Positions 36,070 to 61,480 of a stretch of DNA of 64,000 bases are shown here, piece by piece. The DNA lies in NCBI RefSeq assembly GCF_028389875.1, contig NC_084665.1, positions 125,775,602 to 125,839,601 of the forward strand. Reading direction: 5' to 3'. The stretch is from Rhea pennata. Its lineage: Eukaryota; Chordata; Aves; Rheiformes; Rheidae. The notes under the pieces were generated by a model that saw nothing but the letters and a program-made list of their open reading frames with translations, had not been told where the DNA came from and ran no database searches. The position numbers were made by a program, and so were the translations under genes. Each line of letters starts with the position of its first letter. The first letter of the stretch is position 1.

Positions 36070-37260
36070 AACAGGTTGGAAGGGATCTTGAAAAGGAGCT
36101 TAGTACATCTGTCCCTGCCTGCTCAGCCTCAGAGTAGGAGCACTTTTAGCTAAATCTTTCCTGATCAATGATTGTCTAACCTGTTCCTGACGATCTCCAT
36201 GAACAGGGACCCTACAATCTCTCTGGGGAACCTCCACCTTCCTTTATTGATAAAAAGCTTTTCCAGTTGTCAGATTCAAATGTTTTATGCTGCAGTTAAG
36301 CCCATTACTCTCTTCAATGGCCAAGGAGAGCAGCTTATTTCTTTGAAACTACCTTTGTATAGTTTGAAGATTTTCATTGCATCTTCCCTGAGCCTTCTGG
36401 TTTCTGTATGACCTTACTTTCTCCAAACTCTGAGATTTCCCTGCCTCCTCCTCTTCATTTTCTCCTATTGGCCAACATCTTTCTTAGAGTGTGATGCCCC
36501 AAATTAGCCACTTAGGAGCCTGGGAGAAATGAATGAGGTGGAAGGATAACTACCTTTGTCTTTCCGACTCTTCAACATTTTATACATCCCAGTATATTGT
36601 GGTCTTCACACCAGCATGACACTAATGGCTCATGTTTAGATTGTGATCCACTGTTAATGCCAAGTCTCTTCCTAAAGGACTATTCTCTCCCTATTAGCTT
36701 CCCATCTTTGACGAGAGCACTTTATTTATCCTACTTCAATTCACAGGTTTATACATGTCTTTATTGAATTGTATGTGATTTATTTCATAGCTTTTCCTCA
36801 GTTCTAGCTTTCTCTTTCAAATGCTCATTACTCCTCTCAGTTGTCTATCATCTGCCAATGTCAGTACGAATTCACTCTCTTCTGTTATCCAGCCTATCAA
36901 TCAGAGTGACTAGTGCTGGACTGAGGACAAACCCCTTAGAGATCCTGCTCTGTTCATTCATGATATTGCTCTCTGAGAAGGGTTTTTCCAAGCAACTATT
37001 AGCCCATCACTTGATACCTTCATTTTTGCATCACATTTTTAGCATGCTATGAGTCAATGAGCAATAGTATCAAAAGGCTTAATCACATCAAGATAACACG
37101 CATACGGTTCATCTCATAACCACAAAGCCTATTACCTACAACAGGACAACATTTGTTTGGCTTGGCATAGTTTGTCAAGTAGTTTGCTATCTTTTTATTG
37201 CATACAACATTAGCATAATTATTTGTTCCAGTAGCTTTCTGGGAACTACAGCTTTCCCCT
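36070..37260 (-). mobile_element. Old, worn CR1-type LINE
   Basis: Minus-strand traces of a CR1/L3-like element. The 3' block (GGTTGGAAGGGATCTTG on +, near 36075), the ACCCTACAATCTCTCTGGGGA tail region and, near 37070, the complement of the pol 'LDxxKAFD' area (TCAAAAGGCTTAATCACATC) follow in the order of a CR1 read backwards. It is far more diverged than the other CR1 copies in the window, so clearly older. Ends are approximate. Confidence 0.6.
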
Positions 37261-38654
37261 TTTTTCCCTCTACATTTCTCTCTCTTTTTTTTTTTCCCCT
37301 GGTCTTTCTAGTCTTCCATACCTACCCTTCAAGATTTCCTAGTAGAAAGACAATGTACTGGTTCAGCTCAGGTGATATTAGTCACCTAAAAGTAAGGCAC
37401 CTTCAGCTGATCTTAGCAACTTAAGCTCACTTTAGAGTCAACAGAGAGGAATGGGCACAAATAACCTCGACTCCTGCAGATGCCTTGTCAGGTTGAGACA
37501 AGTCCTATCTACATCAGATGAATCTTGACCTATAAAAAAATGAATTTTGCTTCATCAAATTTATGTCTAATATTATATCTTTAAGACACAGAAATTCTTT
37601 CCTTAGACTGTCTATAGGATCCATGATTGTCCATGGGATCTTCCCTATTGCCCCCGACAAGATTCCTCAAGCCAGTAAAACTATAAACCTGAAAGATGGC
37701 AAACTTTATTCTATTCTTCCTTTCATGTATTATAGACTCTATTGTCATTTTCCTCCTTCTATCCATTTTCAATCAGTTCTTATCTATCATCAAGAATGAA
37801 GTCTGATAATGAAGTCCCCTTGCTTTTGCCAACACTGATAAGAGAAAATAATTGTCCATGATACACTCTAGGAGCTTGTAGTTTGTGTCTTGTGCTGTTC
37901 CTTGCTCAATAAAGTTCAGAGCAGTCGCACTCCATTCAGTGTCACCCAGTCCCAAACTTCGAATGATTCTATTGGTTATTCAGAAAAGACTCCAAAGCTG
38001 ATCTTCTCATCCTGAAAGATGAGAAAGATGAAAGATAATAACAGACACCTACCATGATGCCATGGCACTAGTACATTTGGAATATCAGGAGTAAGGCAAA
38101 AACCTTTGATATAGTCACAGTAAAGACTTACTTTTTCACTTCTGTCTTTTCCGAACCAGCTTGACCTTTCTGCATCAATTTTCTAATTATGTGTGTGGGA
38201 TATCCCTCCGAAAGCTCCAATCCTCTGCCTTCATTTCCAGTAACGTGCATTCTTTGTTGTTCAAGTAGCAGAATTTGTTCTCTGGAACTGAAATCAACTT
38301 GCAGGTCTGGCCACCTCTCCCAGCCTCCAAAACAAAGTGGTTATATCAAAACTTCCTCCTAGGAGTACTCGTTGGCCCATACAGATTCCTGAATCATGGT
38401 CAAAAATTGTTCAGGAGAGGGTCAGTTGATCCAGTCAAAAACTGTGCCAAGTACCAAGCCATTAATATAGGCAGGTGAGTTGCAATGCCCAAGTCTATGC
38501 CCTGGCATTGTCCAATTTACTAGTGCAGATACAGCTTCAGTGCCAAGACCTAGATTACCTCTGATAACATTGCAGACTCTGGCTCGATTCCAGAGGCAGA
38601 ACTAGGTAGGCAAATGGATTCTCCCTCTGGCTCCCACTGACACCTTTCAGGAAT
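37261..38654. other. Non-coding stretch, nothing recognised
   Basis: AT-rich DNA with T-rich runs and no recognisable exon. It may include more of the worn CR1 at its left edge. Confidence 0.45.
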
Positions 38655-38760
38655 CATAGAATAATTTAGATCATAAGAGACTTACGAAGGCCTCTGGTCT
38701 GAACTGCTAGTCAGTGAAAGGCCAATTTCAACATTAGATCCAAGTTAGTAGGGATGGTTG
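38655..38760 (-). mobile_element. CR1 LINE 3' end fragment, old
   Basis: Matches an older CR1 type read on the minus strand: AATCATAGAATAATTTAGAT, the GACTTACGAAGG/CTGGTCTGAACTGC block and GGCCAATTTCAACATTAGAT. About 105 bases, diverged. Confidence 0.75.
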
Positions 38761-39090
38761 TCATGAACTTCTCCGGCTTTGGTCCAGGTCTTCTATATGC
38801 AGGGCTAGTTGAACACATCTTGCCAGGACAATTTTCTTAACTTGATGGATGGCAAGTTGATGATACTCCTCCACCTCCTGCTTCTTCCTACTACTCTCCC
38901 ACCCACTACTACAGAGAATCACCAGCCGCACATGGCATCCTTTGTCTGACCTCTCTGGCAGGGAGAAGGAAGCCACATGCCTTTTTTTAATCCAAAACTG
39001 ATAACCTTAAGCCCTACAAGGAACATTTAGGGGCACTAGGCACCCATGGACTGACCAGCTTGGTTAATTTACCTCCAAGAATCAGGATTG

Positions 39091-39091
39091 T

Positions 39092-39130
<39 letters not shown>

Positions 39131-39165
39131 CATATATATATATATAAAAATATATATATATATAT
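39091..39165. repeat. (TA)n microsatellite
   Basis: About 75 bases of TA dinucleotides broken twice by short A runs; self-complementary. Confidence 0.95.
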
Positions 39166-39265
39166 CAGGAAAGACTCCCTTCTCCAAAAGGCTTTAGGAT
39201 ATACTGAGGTGACTAGCAGCACACAAGAGTGTAGATAGCTACATCCTACCCTGGCAAGCAAGAGG

Positions 39266-39298
39266 ATAATAATAATAATAAATAAATAAATAAATAAA
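39266..39298 (+). repeat. (AAT)n/(AAAT)n microsatellite
   Basis: A run of AAT triplets passing into AAAT quadruplets. Confidence 0.9.
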
Positions 39299-41349
39299 GC
39301 CAGAGATTTACCTACCCTGGAGCTCCTCCTGGTGTCTTGTCGTGGGAGGTACAGTATTAGCAGTCCTCACAGCTGTAAAGACATGGGGGAAAAGGAGCAA
39401 CGGACGTACTAACTGGAGAATGGGAGATGACTCCACAGAATCACCCTTTCCAAATGCCTTTGCTGCTCTCAGTTGTGACCTGCTGAGAGGAAAAACCTGC
39501 AAAAGTCAGCGAGCAGTGGGAAAAGAGCAAGGGAACAACAACAGAAAAACCCACTCCTGCAGCAAGGCAATTTCAGAGCAGTAGAAACTATCTAGGAGCT
39601 TTTATAAACCCCCAGGTACTTTTCCAGGAAAGAAAGGCTGTTTTGATGCTGTAACTCTCCTTGTTGTGGTCCAGGGAAATTATTTACAGGAGATGGACTA
39701 AACAGAAGAGGGTGTTTAAGAATTCATGATGACTCAGAAGTATTGCTAACAGTCAAGCTCACTTGATAGCTATTAGCAGGAAGATTATTTATCTTAACAC
39801 CAGCAGCTTCATATCAGGTCCTGTCTCTCTCTTCCCAGAAAATACAGGGCTACCTCTACTATCACTTGAGGTAAGCCAACATTGTGTGACCATAGTGGCC
39901 ACATAAATGCTAATAAACTAAACAGTGCCAGCACACAGGCCCAGATACTGCTACACGGTCATCCAAACTGCTAAACGTGGCCACTGGTAAAGGCTTACCC
40001 ATGCCAGCCAGCACTCTCTTGGACATGGTCCAGCAGACAGCACAAGACGTGCTGCTTACCTGCTTGCCACTTCTTCTGTCCCAGTGTCACTGCCACCATC
40101 AACCCACCCCTTGAGTGGTTTCTGCAAGCGCTTCTGCACAGCCAAGATGCCTCAATTCAGTGGTTTGAATGAGCCTAGATGACTTCGCAAGTTTGGAGTT
40201 TTCCCCCTAAAACCTTTTATAAAGCTTAGGCTCTAAAGAAAACAGTCATTGGAGGGCTTTTCCCCATATCATCTTCACAGTTCAAACTGCACAGAGGACT
40301 GATGTGCTCTTTAATCTGGGCTGGTTTCTTCCTCCCTCTTATCTGATGTTAAAAAAAAAAAAAAGGTAAAAATGTTTAATTAACTTTTCTCTAGAATTTT
40401 GACTCCCCACTCCCCCAGGTAGTGCTATAGCTGTGGGAACCTGGAGCAAATAAACATATTTTTAATTAAAATTGTTTGGTCATTCTTTGTAGACGATCAA
40501 AACAAAGAAAGATTTGACCAACTTGTTTTGAAATTTAGCCTTGTGTACCTTCTCCTTCCTACTTCCACTCTCTCTCATCTCCGTGATCCATATCTAATCA
40601 GTACCTTCAGGGGTAGCTCTGCCAGGGACACTGCAGTTTGACCATAAAATACATGCTTTGATTTTGACTCGAGCAGAATTTGCAAGTCAAATAACTAAAC
40701 TTTCTACTGAGAACAATCAGTAATGGATGACCATATCACTCTAAAGACTAATAAGTATTTTCTGCAGAGACTTCTGAATTTGTTAATGCAGCTGCTTAAC
40801 GTTTTTGTACCAGCTAAATAAACAGAATACACCCATAGAGAATACCTCCCACTTTGTCATTTGTTTGGAAAAAAATCTTATGATACATCAGCTCTAAAAT
40901 AGGAGAATCATTGATTTCTTTTTCTTTGTGGGCAGGAGGACACTGTAGAGATCAAGGGTGGCTTTTAAGGGGTATATTGCAGGTGTCCCACAGCAAGGAA
41001 GATGCTACACAAACTCTCGTTCAAGTTTCCAAGCACCTTTTACACATGCTCTTTTTTTGGCTCTTTACACAAACTAGTTTTCTGCATTGTGACTCTTGAC
41101 ATAAGGCTTTAGCAAAGGAGTTCTGGAGAATCAGCTTGTGATATTTCAGTGTATTTCCAGCCCCATGTCCACTTCATCGCAGAGCTGGAGGTCACCATCT
41201 CCCACTGTAAGGGAGAACCTAAACCAGGAATAGGGGTAGGTTTGAACAAAGACACTATGCTGGGGCAATGCCACAACTTTTAAGGTCCAAAACTGGTCTG
41301 ACAAAACTTTTATCAGTGTGCAGTCTGCACTGGAGGAGCTGAGCCTCTC
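39299..41349. other. Non-coding stretch, nothing recognised
   Basis: No coding exon or element was recognised. Open frames are under 85 codons. Confidence 0.45.
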
Positions 41350-42127
41350 ATCCCATCACTAGGCACCACCGAAAAGTCTGGCTCCATCCTCTTTACATCC
41401 TCCCTTCAGATACTTACATACATCGATAATATCTTCCCTGCCCCTTCTTGTCTCCAGGCAAAACAGTCCCAGCTCTCTCAGCCTTTCCTCCTATGACAGA
41501 TGCTCTGGTCCCTTCATCATTTTATCTTAGTGTTCCTTTGCTAGACTCACTCCGGTAGGTTCGCATCTTCCTTTTACTGAGGAGCCCATTACTGTATCCA
41601 GTGCTCCAAATTCAACATCAGCAGGGCTGAGTAGAGGGCAAAGATCACCTCCTTCAACCTGCTGGAAACCCTCTAAGGTAGCCCAGGAAGCCTAACGTAG
41701 TCCATCTTTACGGGAGATGGTGTCAAAAGCCTTACCAAAGTCAAGATAAGCAATACCCACTGTTGTCCCCACATCCAACAAGCCAATCGTCTCATCATAG
41801 AAGGCCATTAGGTTGGTTAAGCATGATTTCCCCTTCGTAAATGCTTGCTGACTATTCTCAGTGACTTTGTCCTTCATAGGCCTGTAAATATTTTTCCAGG
41901 ATTAGTTGCTCCATCACCTTCTGAAGGATTGAGGTGAGGCTGACAAACCTATAGCTTCCAAGATCCTCCTTCTTGCTCTCTCTTAAAGATAGAGGTGACA
42001 CAGGTTTTCTTCCAGTCCTCAGGCACCTCTTGTGCCTGAGGGACAAGTATGGTTCTTCCAGAGGTCTTAAGGCACTTGGGTCAGACCTAAATAGATGGGC
42101 CAGACAACTGGTCCCATTATGAGACAC
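41350..42127 (-). mobile_element. CR1 LINE, reverse transcriptase fragment
   Basis: The minus strand encodes parts of the CR1 ORF2 reverse transcriptase: SKKEDLGSYRFVSLTSI, KVMEQLILEKYL, then SQQAFTKGKSCLTNLMAFYD and YLDFGKAFDTIS. It is interrupted by frame changes. The part at 41350-41690 corresponds to downstream CR1 sequence. Both ends are truncated and no 3' octamers were seen. It is non-functional; the YADD catalytic segment was not recognised. Confidence 0.88.
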
Positions 42128-43763
42128 GACTCTCTACTGTTATACTGCTGGCATGGTTCGGCCAACTAGTCCTAACCCAGGTGCGTATGAAGACTTGGCA
42201 GGGACAGAGACCCTTTGTAGTACAGATGCAGCTACTGCTTTTGGAGAGGAAAAAGATTAGCTGTGCTGGCCTGGGCCTCGGGGTCTGAAGTCAGGCCCTG
42301 GCATGGTCTAGGTTACTGACAGCGTAACAACTGCAGTATCAGAACTTTGATGTCTTTGTACAAGCTGTACTTCAATTGCTCTTAACTATATTTTGGAAAA
42401 AAAAGAACAAAAAACACCTATACACGCCTACACACACACACACACACCTACACACAAATCCCTCTTACTGTTTTTAATGAGGCTGCAGAGCACAGTGAGA
42501 GGCCCAAGGCTGAGGTCGCCTGATCAAATCTGGATTTTGATTAGAGCATGGATCCTTATGCCAGAAAGTCTTGGAAAAAGCTCAAAAACTTGTAGATGCA
42601 GTAAGTAAGCCTTGAGTTAAAACTGAAAAATAAACAACCAGGGATCAGCTCTACTTCAGGATGGAGGGCACCAGCTAAAGAAATAACAGTTACGGACCTC
42701 TGGGACCTTTTGTGGGTGGCCCTGCTCCAGTTCAGCTCCTTTGTGCAACTTCAGCCCGGATAGACAAGGTTAACGGTAGATTTCTATCTGCATTTGCTGG
42801 ATTTTGTCTATGACTGCAAGTTTCCTGCTGTGATGGCACAGTTTAAAATCAAATCTTACTCAAGCTTGATTCAGTCTAAGAGAACAACATTTACATCCTG
42901 CAGAAAACACCCACTTGGCCCATTGCTCCTGCCCGGAGAGCACTGCAGCATGGAGCTCCCATGGGGTTGGCAATGCAAGAGCCAGCCCCTAGAAGTTCAG
43001 GACAGGAGTTGGGTAAGAAAACCACCCAGATGGCACAAGTTGTTCTATCTGTGTGTTAACTCCCATTCAGTCTCCCATTTTGAAGGCCAGGCACTGACCA
43101 CAAGCCCAAATTTACTCTGCAGAAGCACAATGCAACCAGCAAGACATTTAAGAGGCTGCAAGACCCAAGTGTATAAAATCCCCTCTAATCCTGAAAATCT
43201 GCTATCACAGCCACATTGGGAATGGGGGGCTCGGGAACAGGATCCTTGACTCAGCAAGTCTGATCTGTTCACAGAAGAAAAGGGAATGCGAAGCCCTTCT
43301 GGAGGAGGTGAGACGTGGGGTCCAGCATCCCAAAGCTGGCAAAGGCACAGGGCCCACCGCCAAGCTCCTTCCCACGCCGTCGGCTCACCGAGGCCTTCAC
43401 AAAGGCACTGCTGTGGGAGGACATGCCCTAAACCATCTCTGAACCCAGAGGGGCAAGCAACCGCCTGAAGGCTTTTTATAGCAATGCAGGTCCTCACGAG
43501 ACAACCAAGTCTCGTGCCCAGAAATGGGAACAATCTAAATCCAAGTAAGCAGTAAATCCTGGGAGAAATAGTATCTAGACATGTTTTATTATTCAAGTAA
43601 ATATTTATGGCATCACTGACACAGAAAAGCCTAGGGCAGATACTTACACAAAGGAAACGGGGCATGTGAGCTATACAGACACCCTGAGACAGGCAAGGAT
43701 CACAGCAAACAGCCTGTGCTGCTCAGGGCCTTTTCTAAAGGTTAACTCTAAATTCACCAGGAC

Positions 43764-43796
<33 letters not shown>

Positions 43797-45027
43797 AATA
43801 AAGAGAGCGTGCGTGAGGAAAAAAAAAACAGTAAAAATAATCCCAACCCTTCAACAGGTCTGGCATCGTGAGCAGCTGAGAGAGGATCTACTGTGCAGTT
43901 TTTTTTTTTTTTTTCTGAAAGCCATCCCTGGCCATGGAAGCTCGCTAGTTTCTAGTAACAGTCTTTCTCCAAAAAGCGGTCACCTACAAATTCCCTGAAA
44001 GCAAAACAGTTAAACACATGCTCCAAAAGCAAGGGAAAATTCTTATAGTCTCGGTAGCTTGAGATTACCTTGCACATTAATGCAAGGAAATGCGCAGTGA
44101 TTTAGCTGGTGTTTTAGGAGCCCAGGTCCTAACAGCTTTCACAGACTGGGAGTACTTCTTAAACTTGACCTTTCTTTGCTACAAAAGGTTTCCCATTTGT
44201 GGTGGGTCCTATTATATTCATATAGGAGAGATTTCAGACTAGAAATCCCAGGAAGAGGTTCAGGGAATTTAACAACAAAAACCTGCCCACAAACACCTAA
44301 ATAAGCCCTCCCTTGCAACTGCTGCAGCCATAAAAGACTGGAGACCTATTCTACATTTCCCACGTCTCTCCCACTCGCTCAGGGTGGAAACTTTCAGTAG
44401 GGTTGCAAAAAAAAATCTAGAAAACAAGCTGACCCCTCAGTGCAAAGCAACCTGGAATGTACTTGCCCCCGCATCACCAGAAACTGTCCTTTATGAGCCA
44501 GTTAGAAAAACAGTGTTGAAAGACACTGCACAGCTGAAAAAGTGCAGGCATTAGGGATGACCATCTTTACCTGCAAGACAAGCAGATCCAGTCTATGTAA
44601 TTGGGGAAAGAAAAAAAAAAATAAAGAAGAAAAAACCTTCACTACTAAGAGTGGAGCTCCAACATCACTTTCTCAACACCACTGTATTGAATGTTGGATT
44701 CCTAAATCCTTTTCACTCAAAGGCTGAAACCACTACCACCAGCTGGTGAGCCAATGCACGGTTACAGTGAGAAAAAGAGAAGTCTGTTTTACGCACTAAT
44801 AAAAAAAGTGGGAGGCAAACAGACTGCTTCCAGGCTGGTAAGTCCCCATTCAGCAAGAAAACACAGGCTTACACGGGCAACAGCCTGCAGACAAGAGCCC
44901 TGCTTTAAAATCAGACAGCCTCAAGTATAGTCAGGCTGACCTACTGAGCTTGCATATGACCAAGACCCAAAATAAAAACAATACATTCAGATCAATAGTT
45001 TGCACAAAAATTTTTCTTTTTGGCTAC

Positions 45028-45068
<41 letters not shown>

Positions 45069-45286
45069 ACTCTCCTAAGTTTGGAGGCATGACACTAGGA
45101 AAGCTTTCAGAGCTCCCGGCCTTTTTTCGTGCCAGCAATGCACAGGAAGGACTATAAAGTGCACAGACTCAAGCTCCCCAAAGTCCAGCTCAGCCAGACA
45201 AGGCATCCATGAGAGGGTTGAAGGCAAATACAAAGAGTCTCCAGATAGAGAAGTCCATGAGAATTTGGGCTCTTCTGCCTAGAGGC
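42128..45286. other. MCM3 3' flank, probable 3' UTR plus spacer
   Basis: Must contain the MCM3 3' UTR just left of 45287, but no AATAAA lies on the minus strand close to the stop; the nearest clear one is near 43585. The (CA)n run at 42429-42455, A tracts at 43764-43791 (28) and 45031-45067 (37) and a T run near 43901-43915 are simple repeats. A 206-codon minus-strand open frame at 43045-43665 shows no known domain. Confidence 0.4.
45031..45067 (+). repeat. Poly(A) tract, 37 bases
   Basis: An A run on +, a T run in the MCM3 sense direction, about 220 bases past the MCM3 stop. Confidence 0.85.
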
Positions 45287-57475
<12,189 letters not shown>

Positions 57476-57559
57476 GCTCCCCGCCGCAGCGAGAGGCCGG
57501 GCGGGCCGCGGAGATCCCGACCGCGCCGCGGCAGCAGCAGGAAGAGGAAGGTGGCGAGG

Positions 57560-57900
57560 GGAGCACGGACGGCGCTGGGTGAGGGCCCGGGGAGCAAATC
57601 TCGCTCCGCGGCAGCGCCACGATCCGCCGCCGCCGCCCGGTGCCGATCGCGCCCCGACGCGCTCCGCCCTTGGCGCCAAAACTGCGCTTTCCCGCCACCG
57701 CCGGGTACAGCGAGGGCGGGGGGGTTCCGCTTCCTTCTCACCGCCGCTTCTCATTGGGCGGCGCCCTCCGCGCCGCCGAGCCGCCAGCCAATGCGAGAGG
57801 CGCAGGAATTCGCGGGAGTGACGCGCCACGGCGCTGGCCAATCAGCGCGCGGAGGGGCAGCGGAGTTGCCGGGGGGTTCCGCGCGGACGCGGGAGCCGCG
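57560..57900 (-). promoter_or_regulatory. MCM3: MCM3 CpG-island promoter with E2F and CCAAT boxes
   Basis: A CpG-dense block (about 57.14-57.95 kb) covers exon 1. The palindromic E2F site TTGGCGCCAAA lies at 57670-57680 and TTTCCCGCC at 57688-57696. Three CCAAT boxes follow upstream: ATTGG at 57753-57757, CCAAT at 57788-57792 and CCAATCA at 57838-57844. There is no TATA box. E2F with spaced NF-Y boxes is the usual design of G1/S-induced replication genes, so start sites near 57.58-57.67 kb are expected. A GTGACGC block near 57819 is ATF/CRE-like. Confidence 0.8.
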
Positions 57901-57959
57901 CTGCTCGGGGGCGGGAGTCCGCGGCAGGCTGAGAACAGGAGGAGGTTGGGGAGTATTTT

Positions 57960-60900
57960 TTTCGTTTTATTTTTTTTAACTTTTATCTTTTTTTTTCACT
58001 TTTTATTTTTCTTTTGGATTTTGAGGAGATCTATTTTCGGGTGTTTTCACCCCGAAGCGTGCAGAGTAGGTGTTTCTTTTTTCCTTTTAGGGGACAGCTT
58101 AAACTTTTACGGGTATGTCCAAGATTTTAAATTGAAGACTTGAGATATAATAACAATAATAATAATAATACAGGTACTGCACAATTTGCAGTGAAATGGC
58201 GAGCTTTGAGCATGTTTTTTTGAGAGACGTCGCAGGCAGAAGTCACAGAAAAGGGAAGGCAGTTGCACTTCTTAGTATCAGGTGTCCAAAAAGCTTGCTG
58301 ATACCCCGTTAAAAATATTCACCTTAAAAATAAGTAAACGCGAATACTCCGATGATTACAAAATGAGTTGCGAATTAAAAGCTAGAAATGCTCTGTTTAT
58401 TCAGTAAGGCATGCAAATTTGTCTGTATTCGCTAGATAGAGCTATAGCTGAAAACAGTTGTACTGGGGCTGAAAATAAAGACTCGGGATGTGCAAAATGC
58501 CTGGTCAAATATTCCTCCTGCCTGATGTCACTAGGGGGAGCAGCTTCAATTCCCCAGCTTGCAAAGTCCCTGGAACAAAGAAGCAGGAAACAATAGCTCC
58601 CCTGTTTCCCCTTTACCATTCACATCTCTGGATCAGATCCCTCTAAACACATTAGAAGTTTTATTAGTAACTTAGTAACTATTGTGAGTGATTTAGGATA
58701 TATGTATCTCCTTGAAGATTTTCACCCCACAGATTTTTCATATAATTCTGCATCAAAATGAAAGTTCAGCTTTTCCTTCTAAAGTCTCAGGGCCTAATCC
58801 TCCTCCAAAATAATGACAGAGCATTAAATGTGGCAGGTTGGCAGGTGTAAAGGACCTAGTGCTCCGTTGCACTCTTTTTTTTCCCTCCTCTCAGGGTGTT
58901 TTACTACCTCCTGAGCTGTGCTCTGCAGCTGGAATACCCTTCCTGCCTCTGTCTGCTCCGCAGCACCCATTTCTCTTCAGACTCTCCTCAAACCCATCTC
59001 TTCGCTTCATTTTCTAGACAATTCTTGTTTTTATTTCCGCTGACTTGAGTGGGGACAGCAGGAGGATGAGTGAGCAGAGAAAGCCTTTTGGTGTGCCCAT
59101 ACCACAAGGACTTTTTGGCCAGGTAAAAGAGCCTGAGAAAGTTCTTGGCAATGCCAGATAGAGCATCTTTGGGGCTGCCCTAGGGTCTGCTAGGGACCAG
59201 CGTCATCTGAGCACTATCAGAAGAGATAGGAAGATATTTCTTCTGCTTTCCGCAAGGCAACACAATACAATAAACGCTACAAACATTTGAGATAATGTAT
59301 TGTGTGTATTTATCAACCACTACCGTGAGTGGGGGAAATGCATGCACTGAGAATTAGCAAGAGTGACATGTAAGTGGTCAAGTCAGCTGTAACTGTATAA
59401 ATTGCCTGGAGGAATCAGTCTATGTTGGCAGAACCTGACATGAAATATCACCTCTGAAACAATTTTTCTTACTCTGCGATAGACAGTCTCTTGAATCCAT
59501 CAGTGAATGCAGCTGACTTGCTTTATCACAAGTGAAAAAAAAATTGATGGAAGGAAAGAGATTTGTTGAGTAAAAGGGCAGTTGTTCATGCACCTGTGGA
59601 TCTGGTTGCAAAGCAACCCGTGAATTCAGCTGAAAGCTAGTGCTTTTATAGCCAGAGGCACGAGAGTCGGATTCAGCTCCAGAGCCAGACACTCATATGC
59701 AGACAACATGGTGATCTTACCTACATTTAGGTGTCTTATTCTCAAAACAAATGCCAGCTTCCAGCAGGGGAGGAGAATGGGGTCCTGTGCTCTGGAGTGG
59801 TCCTCTGCTCTGCTTGCCAGACCCAGAGCAAGGCAGGGGAGTGCTGCTCATCCTGCACTGCTGCCAACATGTGTGGAGTGGTGCTAAGTGCATGCTCCTG
59901 TGCCCCGCTCTGTCACAGCTTGCAGTGTCGTTTTAGACCCACAGGACAAAGGTTTAGCACCCTCTTCGCAGGCCAGCCAGAGTCAAAGGGGAGTCAGCAG
60001 GAACCATTGCTCCTAACCTCAAGGTAACAAGAGTTAGTGCTAAAAATAGCTGCCCGTTGTTATTCATCACAGTGCCCTATAGCAGCTGCTGCAGTGCTTG
60101 TGTGAATAATTAATAGGAGCAGGTCAGGCTGGAGAGGACAAAGGGATGAAGAGAGATGGAGACTGTAGCAGTAACAGAGCTGAGCCAGAAGCTTCTCTGC
60201 CCTGGGGCAGAGAAAAGAGCATGACATTCTCAACCTAAACTCAACAGCCATCCTACATCATGTAAGCACTGCCATGGGTTGTGGCTATCCTAGAGCTTTG
60301 GAGCATGCTGCACCAAGTAATGAGGGCTCACAGAAAGCCTTCAGGATGCGTACGCTGTCCTCACATCACCCTGAGGCTGTGGGCTCATGAGCAGGAGGCT
60401 TCGGTGATGATCCCAGTCTGGCTGTCCCTGCTGGCCTCCTCTGGGGTTGCCTCTACTCTTGTGAGAGACAGTGATACCCTAACTTGCTGCACAGGCAGGT
60501 TGTGAGCTGGACCAGTTCTCCAGGCCAGTTCATGACGTAGCCATAAAACCCTGCTGTACTGCATGGAGTGGGAAGGAGACCTTCCACCTTCAGCCCATGT
60601 TACTAGCAAAGACTTTCTTGGATGAAAGCAAGTGGAGAAGAACCACACAAGACACACATCTGCCATGCATTACTCTTTCAGTCAAGACAGCCAAGCAGGA
60701 CTTGTTAATTTTGCACAGGCCAATTCTGTAGCTATCAAGAAATTATAGATTTACCATAGTCAACAAGCATTTTGAGAAGAATTAAAATCAACAACAAAAC
60801 CAAGTATTCATTCTTCAGGCTTGTTCCAATCCCTACCTTTTAGGACTCCCTAGGATACTTTTTAAGGACAAATCACCAGGCAATTATTTCTCGTATGTCC

Positions 60901-61480
60901 TGCCACACTTCAGCTGTTGTTGGAAGAGTGAAGCACAGATCCATAGCAGTATTTAGGCACCTATCATCCACTGAAAACAATGGAAATTAAGCACTTAAAT
61001 GTAGAGGGTCCAGGCTGCAGAACTCTCAGGTCTTCACAGCAGATTAATTAGATTAATTAAGTAATCTAGATTCATTAATTCATTAGTCTTAGATTAATTC
61101 CTTGATTAATTAATGAAAGCCTGAAAGAATCAAGGGTGACTGTAGGGATAACTTCCATGGATGAATTGCACACAAGAGGACTGACCAGAATATCTCAAGT
61201 GTTCCTGTTTACAGTTTGATGTACATGGGTATTGATTGCAGTTACTTCTGTCTGTCAGGCTGTAACGAGCAGTGGATATGTTGCCTGCTCTGCTCTGTTT
61301 TCAAACCTTCAGTGATAATGTGAAGGGGTAAAAGTTTCTTGGCAGGATGAGTGGCAAGCAATAGCACAACACTGCAAAGCTGCAATCATGCTTCCAGGCA
61401 GAAATCCAGCTAGGCTAGTGCAGGCAGAAAACCAGGCTGATCATAATCAGTGAGGAACAAATTGGGTGTGCAGCTCCCAG
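57960..61480. other. Non-coding region upstream of MCM3
   Basis: Starts with a T-rich run (57.96-58.02 kb) and an (AAT)n microsatellite at 58147-58170. No exon was recognised, and PAQR8, the expected next gene, is not visible. At 61043-61113 GATTAATTA-type words repeat in an AT-rich patch. Confidence 0.45.

Noticed and set aside
39091-39165. A hairpin or RNA gene at the TA-rich palindrome
   Set aside because: Self-complementarity follows from the simple TA repeat.
43045-43665. A 206-codon open frame on the minus strand downstream of MCM3
   Set aside because: Cysteine-, leucine- and serine-rich composition, no known domain, no splice or promoter support; probably chance.
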